In this document: positions 7,055-7,320 of the stretch, piece after piece
Numbering within the stretch: position 1 is the first letter of the stretch
Layout: every line of letters starts with the position of its first letter
Source: Bacteroidota bacterium
GTDB taxonomy: Bacteria; Bacteroidota; Rhodothermia; Rhodothermales; UBA10348
NCBI GenBank assembly: GCA_004356265.1
Contig: SMXK01000135.1
Location: 1 to 7,320, forward strand
Length of the DNA stretch: 7,320 nt
Direction of reading: 5' to 3'
Program-made: the position numbers and the translations under genes
Notes under the pieces: model-generated
Database searches by the model: none
Told to the model about the DNA's origin: nothing
What the model saw: only the letters and a program-made list of their open reading frames with translations

Positions 7055-7320
7055 ATGAAACAGACCACTATCGGCATTACATCCGCGCTTCTTTTTGCTG
7101 CGCTTTCTTTCGTCGGAGTCCAGAGCGCTGTGGCTCAGGCGGGTGGTGCAGCCGTAGTATTTCTAAAAATTGAACCCGATAGTCGTGCCGCAGGTATGGG
7201 TAACGCAGGTGTGGCTCTGGCAGATAACGCCAGTGCTATCTTCTGGAATCCGGCCGGACTGGCTTATCAGAAAGGGTCCGAAGCTGCCATCACGCATTCA
7301 GCCTGGTTGCCGGAGTTTAA
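7055..7320 (+). CDS. porV: Type IX secretion system outer-membrane shuttle protein PorV, N-terminal part, 3' end outside window
   Basis: PorV (also LptO) is an outer-membrane beta-barrel of the FadL-like class. It collects T9SS cargo from the translocon and delivers it to PorU in the attachment complex. The 88 codons visible start MKQTTIGITSALLFAALSFV, a signal peptide with a basic n-region, a hydrophobic core and a likely cleavage after AVA (residues 25-27). The mature part opens with AAVVFLKIEPDSRAAGMGNA and continues GVALADNASAIFWNPAGLAY, the highly conserved N-terminus of the PorV/PorQ-like family. The FLKIEPDSRAAGMG form points to PorV rather than PorQ. Start choice: ATGs at 7046, 7016 and 6971 are in frame and open, but they would put 3 to 28 extra residues before the signal peptide. 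7055 fits best. It may share the porU transcript or have its own promoter in the 172-nt gap. No clear Bacteroidota-type -33/-7 pair was found there. Confidence 0.92.
   Translation, partial: MKQTTIGITSALLFAALSFVGVQSAVAQAGGAAVVFLKIEPDSRAAGMGNAGVALADNASAIFWNPAGLAYQKGSEAAITHSAWLPEF

Overview
All recognisable genes in this window lie on the + strand. The organism is most likely a member of the Bacteroidota/Rhodothermota/Balneolota side of the FCB group. The main reason is an adjacent pair of type IX secretion system (T9SS) genes: porU, a gingipain-family C25 sortase, and porV, an outer-membrane shuttle. The weak or absent Shine-Dalgarno sequences in front of most genes fit that group. The phylum placement is inference from gene content. 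I cannot resolve it to genus.

Layout: positions 1-773 hold the C-terminal half of a dimeric-type glycyl-tRNA synthetase, cut by the window edge. After a 116-nt gap without a convincing gene come nadA (quinolinate synthase, NAD biosynthesis), a stand-alone LON substrate-binding-domain protein, and a 90-residue protein that looks like an isolated histidine-kinase dimerisation/phosphoacceptor domain. Next is a very long porU gene, then a 172-nt gap, then the first 88 codons of porV, cut by the window end. No mobile elements, CRISPR arrays, RNA genes or long repeats were seen.

How the genes relate: nadA, the LON gene, the HisKA-like gene and porU are tightly spaced (23 nt, 13 nt, and adjacent or overlapping) and are probably co-transcribed. 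PorU and PorV belong to the same machine. PorV carries cargo with a C-terminal sorting domain at the outer membrane, and PorU cleaves that domain and attaches the cargo to the cell surface. The metabolic, LON and HisKA-like genes have no known role in that pathway, so their link is positional only.

Two points deserve attention. First, the HisKA-like protein has a good H-box but no ATPase domain, and the acidic residue that normally follows the phosphoacceptor His is replaced by Arg. Second, the PorU signal peptide is encoded upstream of the first ATG/GTG/TTG codon available in frame. Either translation begins at a non-standard codon or the usual start call removes the export signal.
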